From positions 1 to 64,000 of the forward strand of contig JAJRRU010000007.1 of assembly GCA_024279135.1 (NCBI GenBank): a stretch of DNA of 64,000 nucleotides, given 5' to 3'. How positions within the stretch are numbered: position 1 is the stretch's first letter; each line of letters starts with the position of its first letter. This document shows, one piece after another, positions 56,039-64,000 of the stretch. The position numbers and the translations under genes are program-made. The DNA comes from Alphaproteobacteria bacterium. Its GTDB lineage: Bacteria; Pseudomonadota; Alphaproteobacteria; Rhodospirillales; Casp-alpha2. The notes beneath the pieces were generated by a model. The model made no database searches and was not told the DNA's origin. It saw nothing but the letters and a program-made list of their open reading frames with translations.

Positions 56039-56860
56039 ATGGGTGTCAGTTATGAACTAGCCGAGCAGGTAATCCGGCATCGTTTTGATGGCCTGTTGCC
56101 AGGAACAAGCGTGGTCACGCTCGGGCGGCAATTTTTCAGCATTACCGACTCACAACTGTTTACTATTTTAGCAAAATACGACTATGTCAAAATGGATGAG
56201 AATGGCTCGGTTATTCTCGACGAGCGCACGGCAGGGATCTGGAATGGCTTGAAGGACGCGGGCCGGTTTTATCGCCGGAAAGAGAAGTTTTTTATCACCG
56301 ATGAACTTTTCTTCCAGATGATTGGTTTTGATACCCTGACTGCCATCGATATCAGTGACTTTCAAAGTGCCAATATCGTGTTCGATATGAATACGACGGG
56401 TATTCTTGATAAACTTGACGACCCGGTTGATTTTGTCTTCGACGCGGGGTGCACGGAACACTTTTTTCATATCCCGAATGCCTTGCAAAACATCTATGAT
56501 GCACTGAAGGTCGGCGGACGTGTCTTCCATTTTCTGCCTATGAACAACTACCCGGAACATGGGTTTTACCAATTTTCGGCAACCTTGTTTGCAGATTATT
56601 ACACCGCAAATAATTACACCCTCCACTCACAAAAAATTGTCGAGGTCCTTGAGACGTCCAATCCAGACCAGGGGTATTTCTATATGGACTACAACTTTCA
56701 ACAAGTCGGGCCGGATATGTTCGGGGTTTTGAAAGACCGTAACTTATATAACGCCGTGATCGCTGAAAAAACGGCTGAATCTTCTTATGATGTGATGCCC
56801 GTCCAGAAACGATACCACAAGAGCCATGAGAATTCAGTGACCGCCGGAACATCAACGTAA
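56039..56860 (+). CDS. Putative SAM-dependent methyltransferase-like protein
   Basis: About 273 residues with a Rossmann-like, class I methyltransferase outline. VVTLGRQFFSITDSQ is followed by TLTAIDISDFQSANIVFDMN, then the post-motif pattern DFVFDAGCTEHFFHIPNALQ, NIYDALKVGGRVFHFLPMNN and a late hydrophobic strand. The glycine-rich SAM loop is poorly formed, so binding may be altered. Start ATG 56039 is chosen because GAGGTG lies just upstream. It opens a cluster with galE and a sulfotransferase-like gene, consistent with modification of a surface glycan. Confidence in the fold is moderate. Confidence 0.6.
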   Translation: MGVSYELAEQVIRHRFDGLLPGTSVVTLGRQFFSITDSQLFTILAKYDYVKMDENGSVILDERTAGIWNGLKDAGRFYRRKEKFFITDELFFQMIGFDTLTAIDISDFQSANIVFDMNTTGILDKLDDPVDFVFDAGCTEHFFHIPNALQNIYDALKVGGRVFHFLPMNNYPEHGFYQFSATLFADYYTANNYTLHSQKIVEVLETSNPDQGYFYMDYNFQQVGPDMFGVLKDRNLYNAVIAEKTAESSYDVMPVQKRYHKSHENSVTAGTST

Positions 56861-56896
56861 TACGTCGTATTAAAAGGTATTTTGAGATGCGCCATT

Positions 56897-57877
56897 ATGA
56901 TGCGTAAACCCACGATACTCGTTACAGGGGGTGCCGGTTACATTGGCTCCCACACCTGCAAAGCGCTTTCTGAAAGTGGATTTTACCCGGTCAGTTACGA
57001 TAATTTATCGCGTGGCAACGAGCAGGCCTGTAAGTGGGGACCGCTTGAAATTGGATCATTGGATGACGGCCCACGCCTTGCCCAGGTAATAAACCAGTAT
57101 AAACCCGTGGCCGTTATCCATTTTGCGGCTTATGCGTATGTTGGTGAATCGGTACTGCGCCCGGATTTGTATTACAACAATAATGTCGTGGGCACATTGT
57201 CCCTGTTGGAGGCTATGAAAGAAGCCGACATTAACAAGATCGTTTTCTCCAGCACCTGCGCGACCTATGGCATCCCGGCTGCATCACCCATACCGGAAAC
57301 CTGTGACCAGAAGCCCATAAATCCCTATGGAAGAAGCAAGCTAACCATCGAGCAGATTTTATCTGATTATGAACATGCCCTCGGCCTCAAGCCCACGTGT
57401 CTCAGATATTTCAATGCCGCTGGCGCAGACCCGGATCTGGAAATCGGTGAAACCCATGACCCCGAACCGCATGTCATACCACGACTGCTCTTGACGGCGG
57501 CTGGCCAGCAATCTGTCTTCAAAATCTTCGGTGATGATTACCTGACACCCGATGGAACCTGTATCAGAGATTACGTCCACGTATGTGATATTGCCGACGT
57601 CCATGTCATCGCCTTGAAACGGTTGCTCGATGGAGAAAACCCGGTCACCTTGAATGTGGGAACGGGTCATGGAATTTCAGTCAATGAACTTATTGAAAAT
57701 GCCAGGCGGATAAGTGACCGATCCATCAATATTCAATACGCGCCCCGACGGGATGGCGACCCGGCGATCCTGATCGCCGACACATCCCTGATACGAGAAA
57801 CATTCGACTGGTCGCCCCGCTGTTCTGATCTTGATACAATTATCTCCACGGCATGGAAGTGGCAGCAAAAAACATAA
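56897..57877 (+). CDS. galE: UDP-glucose 4-epimerase
   Basis: About 326 residues, standard length. The NAD motif ILVTGGAGYIGSHTCKALSE, IHFAAYAYVGESV, FSSTCATYGIP, the catalytic YGRSKLTIEQIL (Tyr-x3-Lys), CLRYFNAAGADPDLEIGETHDPEPHVIP and TPDGTCIRDYVHVCDIADVH are all present. It interconverts UDP-glucose and UDP-galactose to supply galactose units for surface polysaccharide. ATG 56897 or 56900 are both possible starts; no strong ribosome-binding site distinguishes them. It lies 36 bp after the methyltransferase-like gene. Confidence 0.94.
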   Translation: MMRKPTILVTGGAGYIGSHTCKALSESGFYPVSYDNLSRGNEQACKWGPLEIGSLDDGPRLAQVINQYKPVAVIHFAAYAYVGESVLRPDLYYNNNVVGTLSLLEAMKEADINKIVFSSTCATYGIPAASPIPETCDQKPINPYGRSKLTIEQILSDYEHALGLKPTCLRYFNAAGADPDLEIGETHDPEPHVIPRLLLTAAGQQSVFKIFGDDYLTPDGTCIRDYVHVCDIADVHVIALKRLLDGENPVTLNVGTGHGISVNELIENARRISDRSINIQYAPRRDGDPAILIADTSLIRETFDWSPRCSDLDTIISTAWKWQQKT

Positions 57878-57981
57878 ATTGCCCTCATGGGTTTGCGATA
57901 AACAATTTTACGCCGATTTAATCTGTTTGTTGCTACCTTACCTGTGAATTGCTTATGGTTTGAATTTGGAGGAAGCCTATC

Positions 57982-58926
57982 ATGATCGTATGGATCGGAA
58001 GCACGGCCCGGACCGGTGGCACAGTATTATATAACATTGCCGCTGGCCTGATCGTGGCTTCAGGCAACGATATTCAAGCCATTGATAACAAAGATCTAAT
58101 TGCTGCGTTTGATATGACGACCTCGCCGCCCTGCCCCACGCAGGCTTTAGGGAAACTGTTGAATGGAGGCATCGCCATTGGTCGGGGCGGCAGCTTCTAC
58201 AGTGATATCTTTCAACATCCCTCATGTCGGGTCGTGTTCGTAAAACGTGACATTCGCGAAGCAGCAGCATCCATGAAATTGCTCAACAAATCCACCTACG
58301 AACAAGTCACAAAAATGATCCGGGGCTGGTATAAAATACACCTCCAGTACAAAGACCTGCCGGATGACAGGTGCTTGCGGCTGGACTATTGCGAACTTTC
58401 CAACCTCGCTGCGGTTACCCGCAAGATAGCAGACTACCTTAATCTTGCGGTATCGGACGACGATTGTCAGAACATTGCGGATAAAAACGACCGCAACAGC
58501 CTGAAGACACAATTCCAAAAAAGAGCGGATGATTTCATGCAACGCCTGCAAGCCTGTGGGGACGAAGCCGACCGTGCCGGATGTCTGTTGATACCAATCG
58601 TCCAGAATAACCAGGAAACCGCGGCCCGCATTCCGGTCTCTTATCTGAGCGAGGAAACCGCTCGGGTCCTCGAAAATCAAGAAACGATATATAAGCTAGA
58701 TGTTCTCCTGCCCGATTTCGAGCCGGTCGCCCTGACCCCCAATAATGATGGCAGAACCTTCCGAATAAATTTCCCCCCCCAGGCCGACAAAGGCTTTCAC
58801 ATCAATTTCCAGAGCGAGCACGTGTCCAGGCCGGAGAACTCCAAATGGCAGAGCGTTTTCTCTGCCCAGGAAGTCCAGGACCTTGAGGAACTATACCGGC
58901 CCATGAAGGAAACGCTGGGCTATTAG
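57982..58926 (+). CDS. Sulfotransferase-like protein
   Basis: A 314-residue cytoplasmic protein with features of the PAPS-dependent sulfotransferase fold: N-terminal loop IVWIGSTARTGGTVLYNIAA in the place of the 5'-phosphosulfate loop, VVFVKRDIREAAASMKL resembling the 3'-phosphate-binding VRDPRD-type motif, and the familiar C-terminal ending (KWQSVFSAQEVQDLEELYRP, then LGY). It has a strong ribosome-binding site (GGAGG). The likely role is sulfation of a polysaccharide or lipid built by the neighbouring genes. The acceptor is unknown, and the P-loop is atypical. Confidence 0.65.
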   Translation: MIVWIGSTARTGGTVLYNIAAGLIVASGNDIQAIDNKDLIAAFDMTTSPPCPTQALGKLLNGGIAIGRGGSFYSDIFQHPSCRVVFVKRDIREAAASMKLLNKSTYEQVTKMIRGWYKIHLQYKDLPDDRCLRLDYCELSNLAAVTRKIADYLNLAVSDDDCQNIADKNDRNSLKTQFQKRADDFMQRLQACGDEADRAGCLLIPIVQNNQETAARIPVSYLSEETARVLENQETIYKLDVLLPDFEPVALTPNNDGRTFRINFPPQADKGFHINFQSEHVSRPENSKWQSVFSAQEVQDLEELYRPMKETLGY

Positions 58927-58938
58927 AGCGCTTCGGGG

Positions 58939-60957
58939 TTAATCACCCAGCTTATGAATAACGATCAACCTGTCTTTACTGGTTTCGGTGAAATGCCCTT
59001 TGTATATCTGCACCAGATTGATGGCGTCGGTTAAACCGTTCAGGGCATCACTGCCAAATGGCTGAATATCGGGAAAGGCCCCATCTTTCAGGTATGCGCG
59101 AAACACATCGGCTGTTTTCATGGTGGTCGGCAGGGACCGTTCGATTTCTTCCGGCTGCCAATGAACATCTTCGATGATATAAAACCCGCCGTGCCGCAGC
59201 CTTGGAAACAGGGTAATAAAGCTTAAAAGCTGGTGATGCGAAGCATGCGACCCATCATCGATGACCAGATCAAATTTGTCGTAAAGGCCAGCCGCCCGTT
59301 CCAGATCTTCGCGGTTTGCGGCGTCACCGCGTACAAACTGGAACCTGTCCGTCTGAAAATTTGAAAAATCGCGAATGTCGAAACCAACAATATTGGCTTT
59401 GGTTAAATACGCCAGCCACATGTTTATAGATGGCACATCCGACGGCACGGGGTCTTGTCCGCCGCCGGTCATGATCGTTCCGCCTTCGGCCTGCAATCCG
59501 ATTTCCAACACATTCACGGGCTTGTCGCGGAGCCCCGACAAGATCATGTCGTAGACCCGGCTATAGCTGTGTTTCGCGCCGTTTTTTGTACCTTTGTCGG
59601 AGCCCGACTGATTAGCCAGATAGGTAAACGTGGTCTGTCCGTGATCATTGCGTCTGTGGGCCAGCAATGTCTGATAGTGGGCGATGGCAATCTTGTCGCC
59701 GGTGCCCATGTGTATAAGCTTGCGTGCCAGATCGAGGGCTTCTTCCGGGTCTCCGGCGTCATCAAGTTGCTTGATCCTTGACGTGTACAAACCCGCCAGA
59801 TACGTCTTGAAATCATTATTCTCCGGGGCTTTCTCTACCGCCTTGCTGGCCTGGACAAGGGCCTCATCCAAATGACCGGCTTGCATCAACGCGGCACTGA
59901 ATATCTGATGCTGAACCGGTGTGCAGGTATCGCTCTGCGCAACACACCGAAGCATCTCCAGTGACTCTTCAGCCCGGCCGGCAACCAGCAAGGCCCGGCC
60001 AAGCACGGCCTTGGCCATCAAATCGTCTGGCAGCAAGCGAACCAGTGCCTGTTGTATGCCCAGAACGTCTTGCGGACTGCCTTCGGCCTCCAGCACAGGT
60101 AGTATCTTGGCAAAAACACTGCCCAGACGCGGGTCCGGCTTTACCTCGGGGAAACACAGCCAGGCATCATCCTTGCGCATTTCCTCCAGTTTTGGCTGTT
60201 TGCCAATGACACAGTTATAGTGAACCAGCGTTACCTGCGGGCGCAGTTCATCGCGCCGCGGGTACCAGGTCTTGCCATTGGGGGCCTGCTCAATGGGGAA
60301 AAACCTCAGATCGAGGCTTTCGCCCATCGCCGCGACCCGGTGCTGTAGAAAATTCTGATCATCATAATTGGGGTGTTCTTTCTCATATTGCGGCAGGTCC
60401 GTGGTTTCCCTGTCGAACAACCGCAATGTCTGCGGAACCGGGTTGGCGAAGAAAACCCCCGCACACAACGTCCCGATATGGTTTTCCTGAAAAGCCACAT
60501 CGGCTCCGTTGGCATGATCTTCGAACCGGGGGTACGGATTATCGAAGAAAACAACATCGGCGTCGCTATAAAATACCGGGAAATCCATTTCAAGGAATGT
60601 CAGGGTGATATCTACCTTCAACATCATCAAATGGTTCCATTTCAGGTCACGCCGAAAAAAAAGCTCTTCATCGGCGAGCAGAACATCCTCCGCCGGTTTA
60701 AAGAACAGGCAACGTATACCAAGGCCTTGCAGCCGTTCTGCCGTTTTTTCTGAAACAGCCATGACGACCGGTCTGGCATCGGGGCAAACCGTCTCAATGT
60801 GAGCCCACCAGTTAAAGGCGAAGTCCACATGATTGTCATTGCACAGGGTAAAGTTAACCACGCCGGTTGGCCCCGCAACATCGGCAACCTCGGCTCTGGA
60901 CAAAACCCTGTCCAGTTGCCCGGGATGATAAAATGCGCCTTTATGATTGACTGTCAT
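58939..60957 (-). CDS. Multidomain glycan protein: nucleotide-diphospho-sugar transferase, TPR segment and methyltransferase
   Basis: A 672-residue protein in three parts. Residues about 30-280 resemble the nucleotide-diphospho-sugar transferase family, with FPVFYSDADVVFFDNPYPRF providing the metal-binding DxD, and QFLQH/TWYPRRDELRP. Residues about 290-430 are TPR-like helices (VLGRALLVAGRAEESLEMLR, LMQAGHLDEALVQASKAVEK, NNDFKTYLAGLYTSRIKQLD). Residues about 445-672 form a class I methyltransferase of the CmcI/TylF kind (GTKNGAKHSYSRVYDMILSG, VNVLEIGL, DLVIDDGSHASHHQLLSFIT, GGFYIIEDVHW). It is opposite in strand to the other glycan genes. Such fusions probably glycosylate and methylate a surface sugar. 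Confidence 0.8.
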   Translation of the reverse strand: MTVNHKGAFYHPGQLDRVLSRAEVADVAGPTGVVNFTLCNDNHVDFAFNWWAHIETVCPDARPVVMAVSEKTAERLQGLGIRCLFFKPAEDVLLADEELFFRRDLKWNHLMMLKVDITLTFLEMDFPVFYSDADVVFFDNPYPRFEDHANGADVAFQENHIGTLCAGVFFANPVPQTLRLFDRETTDLPQYEKEHPNYDDQNFLQHRVAAMGESLDLRFFPIEQAPNGKTWYPRRDELRPQVTLVHYNCVIGKQPKLEEMRKDDAWLCFPEVKPDPRLGSVFAKILPVLEAEGSPQDVLGIQQALVRLLPDDLMAKAVLGRALLVAGRAEESLEMLRCVAQSDTCTPVQHQIFSAALMQAGHLDEALVQASKAVEKAPENNDFKTYLAGLYTSRIKQLDDAGDPEEALDLARKLIHMGTGDKIAIAHYQTLLAHRRNDHGQTTFTYLANQSGSDKGTKNGAKHSYSRVYDMILSGLRDKPVNVLEIGLQAEGGTIMTGGGQDPVPSDVPSINMWLAYLTKANIVGFDIRDFSNFQTDRFQFVRGDAANREDLERAAGLYDKFDLVIDDGSHASHHQLLSFITLFPRLRHGGFYIIEDVHWQPEEIERSLPTTMKTADVFRAYLKDGAFPDIQPFGSDALNGLTDAINLVQIYKGHFTETSKDRLIVIHKLGD

Positions 60958-61176
60958 TCGTCGCCTTTCCGAAAGTTCCTAGAACTTAAATCAAACAATC
61001 CAAAGCTCAACCAATACACCTGAGTTGATAATATTCAATAAAGAAACTGAGGCGGCTACGCTGTATTTGACAGACAGTTCCCTTATCGTTGTCGGCGAAC
61101 CGGAGCATCCGGTACTATCTGATCAGGATAGCATCCGATTATATCTGCTAATGAGCATTCTGAAACGGGAAATAGT

Positions 61177-61253
<77 letters not shown>

Positions 61254-61311
61254 CCTTTGATTTGCGGATTGATATCCAATATATACTGGAAACACTGAGC
61301 AGAAGTTAACC

Positions 61312-61611
61312 TCAGGAAAGTCTGTCTGGGGAGAAATTATCCGAATAATTCTTGATCTGAATTTTGCGTTCCTTTGGTTCGTCAACGCGGTAATCCAACC
61401 CTTTACGCTCGGCAAAGGCTATGGCTTTATCCTTGGAATCAAATCGTAATTTCAGCAGGCTCTGTGGATCAGCAGCCCCCGTCCAGCCCATCAGCGGATC
61501 GATAGAACGTGCACTGGATTGCTCGTAATCGAGCGCCCATTTGTCTAAATTGGCACGACCGGACTGCATGGCATTTTTGGAAGGACGGTAAATACGTACT
61601 TTGATGCTCAT
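61312..61611 (-). CDS. NADH dehydrogenase accessory protein, NDUFS4-like
   Basis: A 99-residue protein of the ETC complex I subunit conserved region family (NDUFS4/AQDQ, 18-kDa subunit). Diagnostic text: [60 protein letters not shown] and DYRVDEP. In alphaproteobacteria it is a peripheral subunit of respiratory complex I, acting at the inner-membrane cytoplasmic face near the NADH-oxidising module. It lies between tRNA-Arg and tRNA-Pro, a location common for this gene. The start ATG follows a GGCAAGCG sequence. Confidence 0.93.
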   Translation of the reverse strand: MSIKVRIYRPSKNAMQSGRANLDKWALDYEQSSARSIDPLMGWTGAADPQSLLKLRFDSKDKAIAFAERKGLDYRVDEPKERKIQIKNYSDNFSPDRLS

Positions 61612-61659
61612 CGCTTGCCTCGTACTCTTTACAAAATTATCAGATCAAAAAATCTGAAT

Positions 61660-61736
<77 letters not shown>

Positions 61737-61830
61737 ACACCGGGTTCTATTAGGATTATACACAGTTCATGGCAAGCACAATAATTGTATTTTTACAAAA
61801 CCGGTGAATTTAACACCCCGACGCCGGGTC

Positions 61831-62100
61831 CTAGAGCACTTCCGGACTGTATTGACCCATTATGATGACTTTCAGCGAGGGGGCTCGTCAGGCACCCGGT
61901 GCAGCCGCGATGCGGTGCATCGCGCAAAGCGGGTAACGCCGCGACCACCCGCCGCAAGCCACCCGCAGGGCCGGGTATTCCGGGTTTGGGCGGGCGTCGA
62001 GATTTTTGGCCGTAGCCCCGCTACGCCCTGCAAACCTCTCCTGCCCCAACCCCGGAATGCCTCGGTCAGAATGACTCAATAAAATCCGAAAGTGCTCTAG
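61831..62100. mobile_element. 270-bp MITE-like element
   Basis: Terminal inverted repeats of 30 bases (61831-61860 and 62071-62100) agree at 25 positions and both begin CTAGAGCACTT. The palindromic CTAG at each end fits a TA/CTAG target-site duplication as used by some IS5- and IS630-group transposases. The inside is GC-rich and non-coding, with a smaller perfect hairpin CGTAGC-CCC-GCTACG. No transposase is encoded, so it would depend on a related full element elsewhere. It lies immediately against the DUF192 gene, whose stop codon TAG is part of the terminal CTAG. Confidence 0.75.
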
Positions 62101-62639
62101 GGCGTCATATTGCCAAATATCCGGTTCAGGACTATATCGCCGGGCTTGATCTGTAAGGCCCGGGTCGTACCCGCATTTAGTTCCAGAACACCAAGCACCG
62201 GGCCGTCTGACGGTATGGGGGTCAGGGATAGCGGCACGGTATCAGTGGCGATGTTGCGGATGACGCCGCTGCTATCAATAAAAAGAATGTCCAGTGGCAG
62301 GTAGGTATTGCGCATCCACATGGCGACCTGGCGGGCGACACCATAATCAAACAACATACCGGCGCGCGGCGCCAGAGACCGCCGGAACATTAAACCTGTC
62401 TTGCGATCCTGATAGTCTGATACGACCTCTACCGAAAATTTCAGCCGCAGGTTCTGGCTCAAAATAACCAGTTTTTCCGCGGCATGGTTTTCGTTGGCCA
62501 GGACCGGATCAGGTGCCCCGACAAGCAGTGGAATCAATAACAACCAGACACAGAACATTCCCCATATCGAGGACCGCCGCCCTGCGGTATTTAGGGTACT
62601 GGTGTGTATGTGGTCTGAAGTGCCTTCTGAATTATCCAT
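62097..62639 (-). CDS. DUF192 family exported protein
   Basis: A 180-residue protein with a hydrophobic export segment (MFCVWLLLIPLLVGAPDPVLA) followed by the DUF192 domain: FSVEVVSDYQDRKTGLMFRR, GMLFDYGVARQVAMWMRNTYLPLDILFIDSSGVI and VLELNAGTTRALQIKPGD. The function of DUF192 is not established. In this family the MWMRNT-LPLDMLFI core is invariant and intact here. The stop codon lies in the CTAG that borders the MITE-like element. The N-terminal 25 residues before the export segment are unusual; a later start may be the true one. It is divergent from the riboswitch region. Confidence 0.9.
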   Translation of the reverse strand: MDNSEGTSDHIHTSTLNTAGRRSSIWGMFCVWLLLIPLLVGAPDPVLANENHAAEKLVILSQNLRLKFSVEVVSDYQDRKTGLMFRRSLAPRAGMLFDYGVARQVAMWMRNTYLPLDILFIDSSGVIRNIATDTVPLSLTPIPSDGPVLGVLELNAGTTRALQIKPGDIVLNRIFGNMTP

Positions 62640-62693
62640 AGGGGAATCTATACATTTTCACGTTGTAAAAACAACAAAAAAGCTCCATATAGG

Positions 62694-62786
62694 AGGTTCA
62701 CAAGGGGGAGCCCGCTTTTTTGGCTGAGAGGTCTTCACTGGAAGACGACCCCGGAACCTGATCTGGATTATGCCAGCGTAGGAATA
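62694..62786 (+). promoter_or_regulatory. TPP riboswitch (THI element)
   Basis: The thi-box core is unmistakable: GGCTGAGAGG at 62722-62731, GGAACCTGATCTGG around 62752-62766 and GCCAGCGTAGGAA at 62772-62784, with a P3 hairpin GTCTTC-ACTG-GAAGAC between. Binding of thiamine pyrophosphate should shut off the ABC genes that follow. The aptamer ends within three bases of the first ATG, so control is probably at translation, through the AGGAA in its 3' strand. Confidence 0.95.
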
Positions 62787-63577
62787 TGTGGGAAATGCTG
62801 AATTCTCAGGCCGACATTCAACTACACAATATAACGGTTTCCATCAACGCCCGGAATCTGTTCCATAACCTGAACATGACCATCGCGGCCGGCTCGTGGA
62901 CGGCTCTGCTGGGGCCCAGCGGTGTGGGCAAGAGTATGTTGTTACGGGTCATCCTGGGGCTGGTCGGCCAAACGGCCCCGTTGATCATCCAGTGCACTGG
63001 CCAGGTTAGCCACGCAGGTATGTCCCCCCTCAACACAAACCTGATTTCCTTTATGGCACAACGCGACCTGTTGTTTCCCTGGTTAAACGTCTGTGACAAC
63101 GTGACCCTGGGTTCACGCCTCCGCCACGGCAGATTTAAGGGCAAAAAACAGCGCGCCGTGGCCAAACAACAGGCTTACGGGCTGCTGGACGCCGTGGGCA
63201 TGGCCGATCACGGCGATCAGATGCCGGCCAGCCTGTCGGGTGGCATGGCACAACGGGTAGCACTGGCCCGCACCCTGGCCGAGGACCGCCCCATCGTCTT
63301 GATGGACGAGCCGTTTTCGGCGCTGGATGCCATCACCCGGATCAAGATGCAGGAATTATCGGCCCGGCTGTTAAAGGGCCGCACCGTGTTGATGGTAACC
63401 CACGACCCGCTGGAAGCATTGCGGCTTGGTCACAAGGTTATCGTGCTGAACGGTGCGCCGGCCCACCCCCGAGCCCCCCTTACGCCCCATGGTTTACCGC
63501 CGCGCGCGGTGGATGATCCGATTATTCTGGAAATGCAGGGAACCTTGTTGCGCCAACTGGCCGAGGCGAGCCCTTGA
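62786..63577 (+). CDS. ABC transporter ATP-binding protein, thiamine or precursor import
   Basis: A 263-residue ATPase of the nitrate/taurine/HMP-type family. Walker A LLGPSGVGKSMLLRVILGL, Q-loop SFMAQRDLLFPWLNVCDNVT, signature SLSGGMAQRVALARTL, Walker B PIVLMDEPFSALDAI and the His switch MVTHDPLEAL are intact. Placed directly behind a TPP riboswitch, it most likely powers import of thiamine or a pyrimidine precursor (ThiZ of ThiXYZ, or ThiQ). The following gene encodes a SsuC/ThiX-type permease, favouring the precursor transporter ThiXYZ over ThiBPQ, whose permease is double length. Confidence 0.9.
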   Translation: MWEMLNSQADIQLHNITVSINARNLFHNLNMTIAAGSWTALLGPSGVGKSMLLRVILGLVGQTAPLIIQCTGQVSHAGMSPLNTNLISFMAQRDLLFPWLNVCDNVTLGSRLRHGRFKGKKQRAVAKQQAYGLLDAVGMADHGDQMPASLSGGMAQRVALARTLAEDRPIVLMDEPFSALDAITRIKMQELSARLLKGRTVLMVTHDPLEALRLGHKVIVLNGAPAHPRAPLTPHGLPPRAVDDPIILEMQGTLLRQLAEASP

Positions 63578-63595
63578 GTATAAGAGTATGAGAGT

Positions 63596-64000
63596 ATGAG
63601 GATTTTTCGCTTAACCATCATTACGGTTGGAATCCTGCTGTTCTGGCAGGCCGTGGTCTGGATCAGCCAGGCCCCGGCTTACATCCTGCCCACCCCACAC
63701 GCCGTCGCAATCGCCTTGATAGAGAAACGGAGCCTGCTTGCCCAACATGGCCTTGTGACCCTGAGCGAGATTATCGCCGGGCTGATCCTGGGCACCCTTT
63801 GTGGTGCCATCAGTGCGCTGACCATGGCCCATTACCGGCCATTGCGTCACTGGTTGCTGCCCGTACTGGTCATATCACAGGCCGTGCCGGTATTTGCCCT
63901 GGCCCCGGTTCTGGTGCTGTGGCTGGGATATGGCATGGCCTCCAAGATCGCCATGGCGACCCTGATTATCTATTTTCCGGTCACCGCAACATTCCTCGAT
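63596..64000 (+). CDS. ABC transporter permease (ThiX-like), 3' end outside window
   Basis: The first 135 residues of a membrane permease: a helix (FRLTIITVGILLFWQAVVWI), YILPTPHAVAIALIEKRSLL (typical of the TauC/SsuC/ThiX group), then TLSEIIAGLILGTLCGAISA and VISQAVPVFALAPVLVLWLGYGMASKI with the start of the EAA region. ATG 63596 is used; an 8-bp tandem repeat (AGAGTATG twice, 63583-63598) overlaps the start and supplies a GAGAG sequence as ribosome-binding site. It is the channel for the riboswitch-controlled transporter; the gene is cut by the window end. Confidence 0.85.
   Translation, partial: MRIFRLTIITVGILLFWQAVVWISQAPAYILPTPHAVAIALIEKRSLLAQHGLVTLSEIIAGLILGTLCGAISALTMAHYRPLRHWLLPVLVISQAVPVFALAPVLVLWLGYGMASKIAMATLIIYFPVTATFLD

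Overview
The window looks like a chromosomal segment of a free-living, motile alphaproteobacterium, probably marine and Rhodospirillales-like, with about 50-55% GC by eye. The evidence is a FliG C-terminus, a TIGR02186/TSUP pair, a DUF2336 protein, the aapJQMP amino-acid transporter, tct and TRAP solute transporters, a glnB-glnA operon behind a sigma-54 promoter, an NDUFS4-like complex I protein and a TPP-riboswitch ABC system. I cannot name the genus. Nothing looks phage-like, and I see no integrase, transposase gene or CRISPR array.

Layout, left to right. 1-2663: end of fliG, then TSUP exporter, TIGR02186 protein and universal stress protein. 2669-6459 (minus): tkt-fba-rpe, the CBB/pentose-phosphate enzymes, without RuBisCO in view. 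6683-6803: a CRP-type site, -10 box and a short candidate sRNA with an exposed CCTCCC and a strong terminator. 7122-15598: an orphan protein, AGCS symporter, GYD protein, PAS_5 protein next to tRNA-His, aminotransferase plus DUF2336, split YeeE/YedE pair and a hypothetical. 15758-17707: glnB-glnA with sigma-54 promoter and terminator. 17714-24498: ornithine/lysine decarboxylase, secreted protein, a 28-residue membrane peptide gene, parE, a lipoprotein, DUF47 and Pit.

24549-39076 is the most coherent accessory system: a phosphonate (2-aminoethylphosphonate family) utilisation locus. It has a divergent DeoR regulator, a TRAP transporter (dctPQM, with an apparent frameshift in dctM), a class III PLP enzyme likely to be PbfA, then phnW, phnA, phnY and phnX, an unpartnered Tat-type family-5 solute-binding protein and a PrpE-type acyl-CoA synthetase. 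The locus encodes both known exits from phosphonoacetaldehyde: hydrolysis by PhnX to acetaldehyde, and oxidation by PhnY followed by hydrolysis by PhnA to acetate. The synthetase could activate the resulting carboxylate, and Pit/DUF47 just upstream could handle the phosphate. The TRAP transporter, rather than an ABC system, as the likely importer is the main novelty.

39087-54932: asparaginase, aapJQMP, LysR, Crp/Fnr, SDR, VTT membrane protein, and a tctCBA transporter divergent from a regulator-kinase-solute-binding-protein operon. 55018-62100 is accessory DNA: a truncated tRNA 3' half that resembles the tRNA-Arg(TCT) at 61177-61253 in direct orientation, flanking a 5.3-kb surface-glycan cassette (methyltransferase-like, galE, sulfotransferase-like, and a three-part glycosyltransferase/TPR/methyltransferase). 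Then come an NDUFS4 homologue, tRNA-Pro and a 270-bp MITE-like element. The window ends with a DUF192 protein and a riboswitch-controlled ABC importer cut off at the edge.
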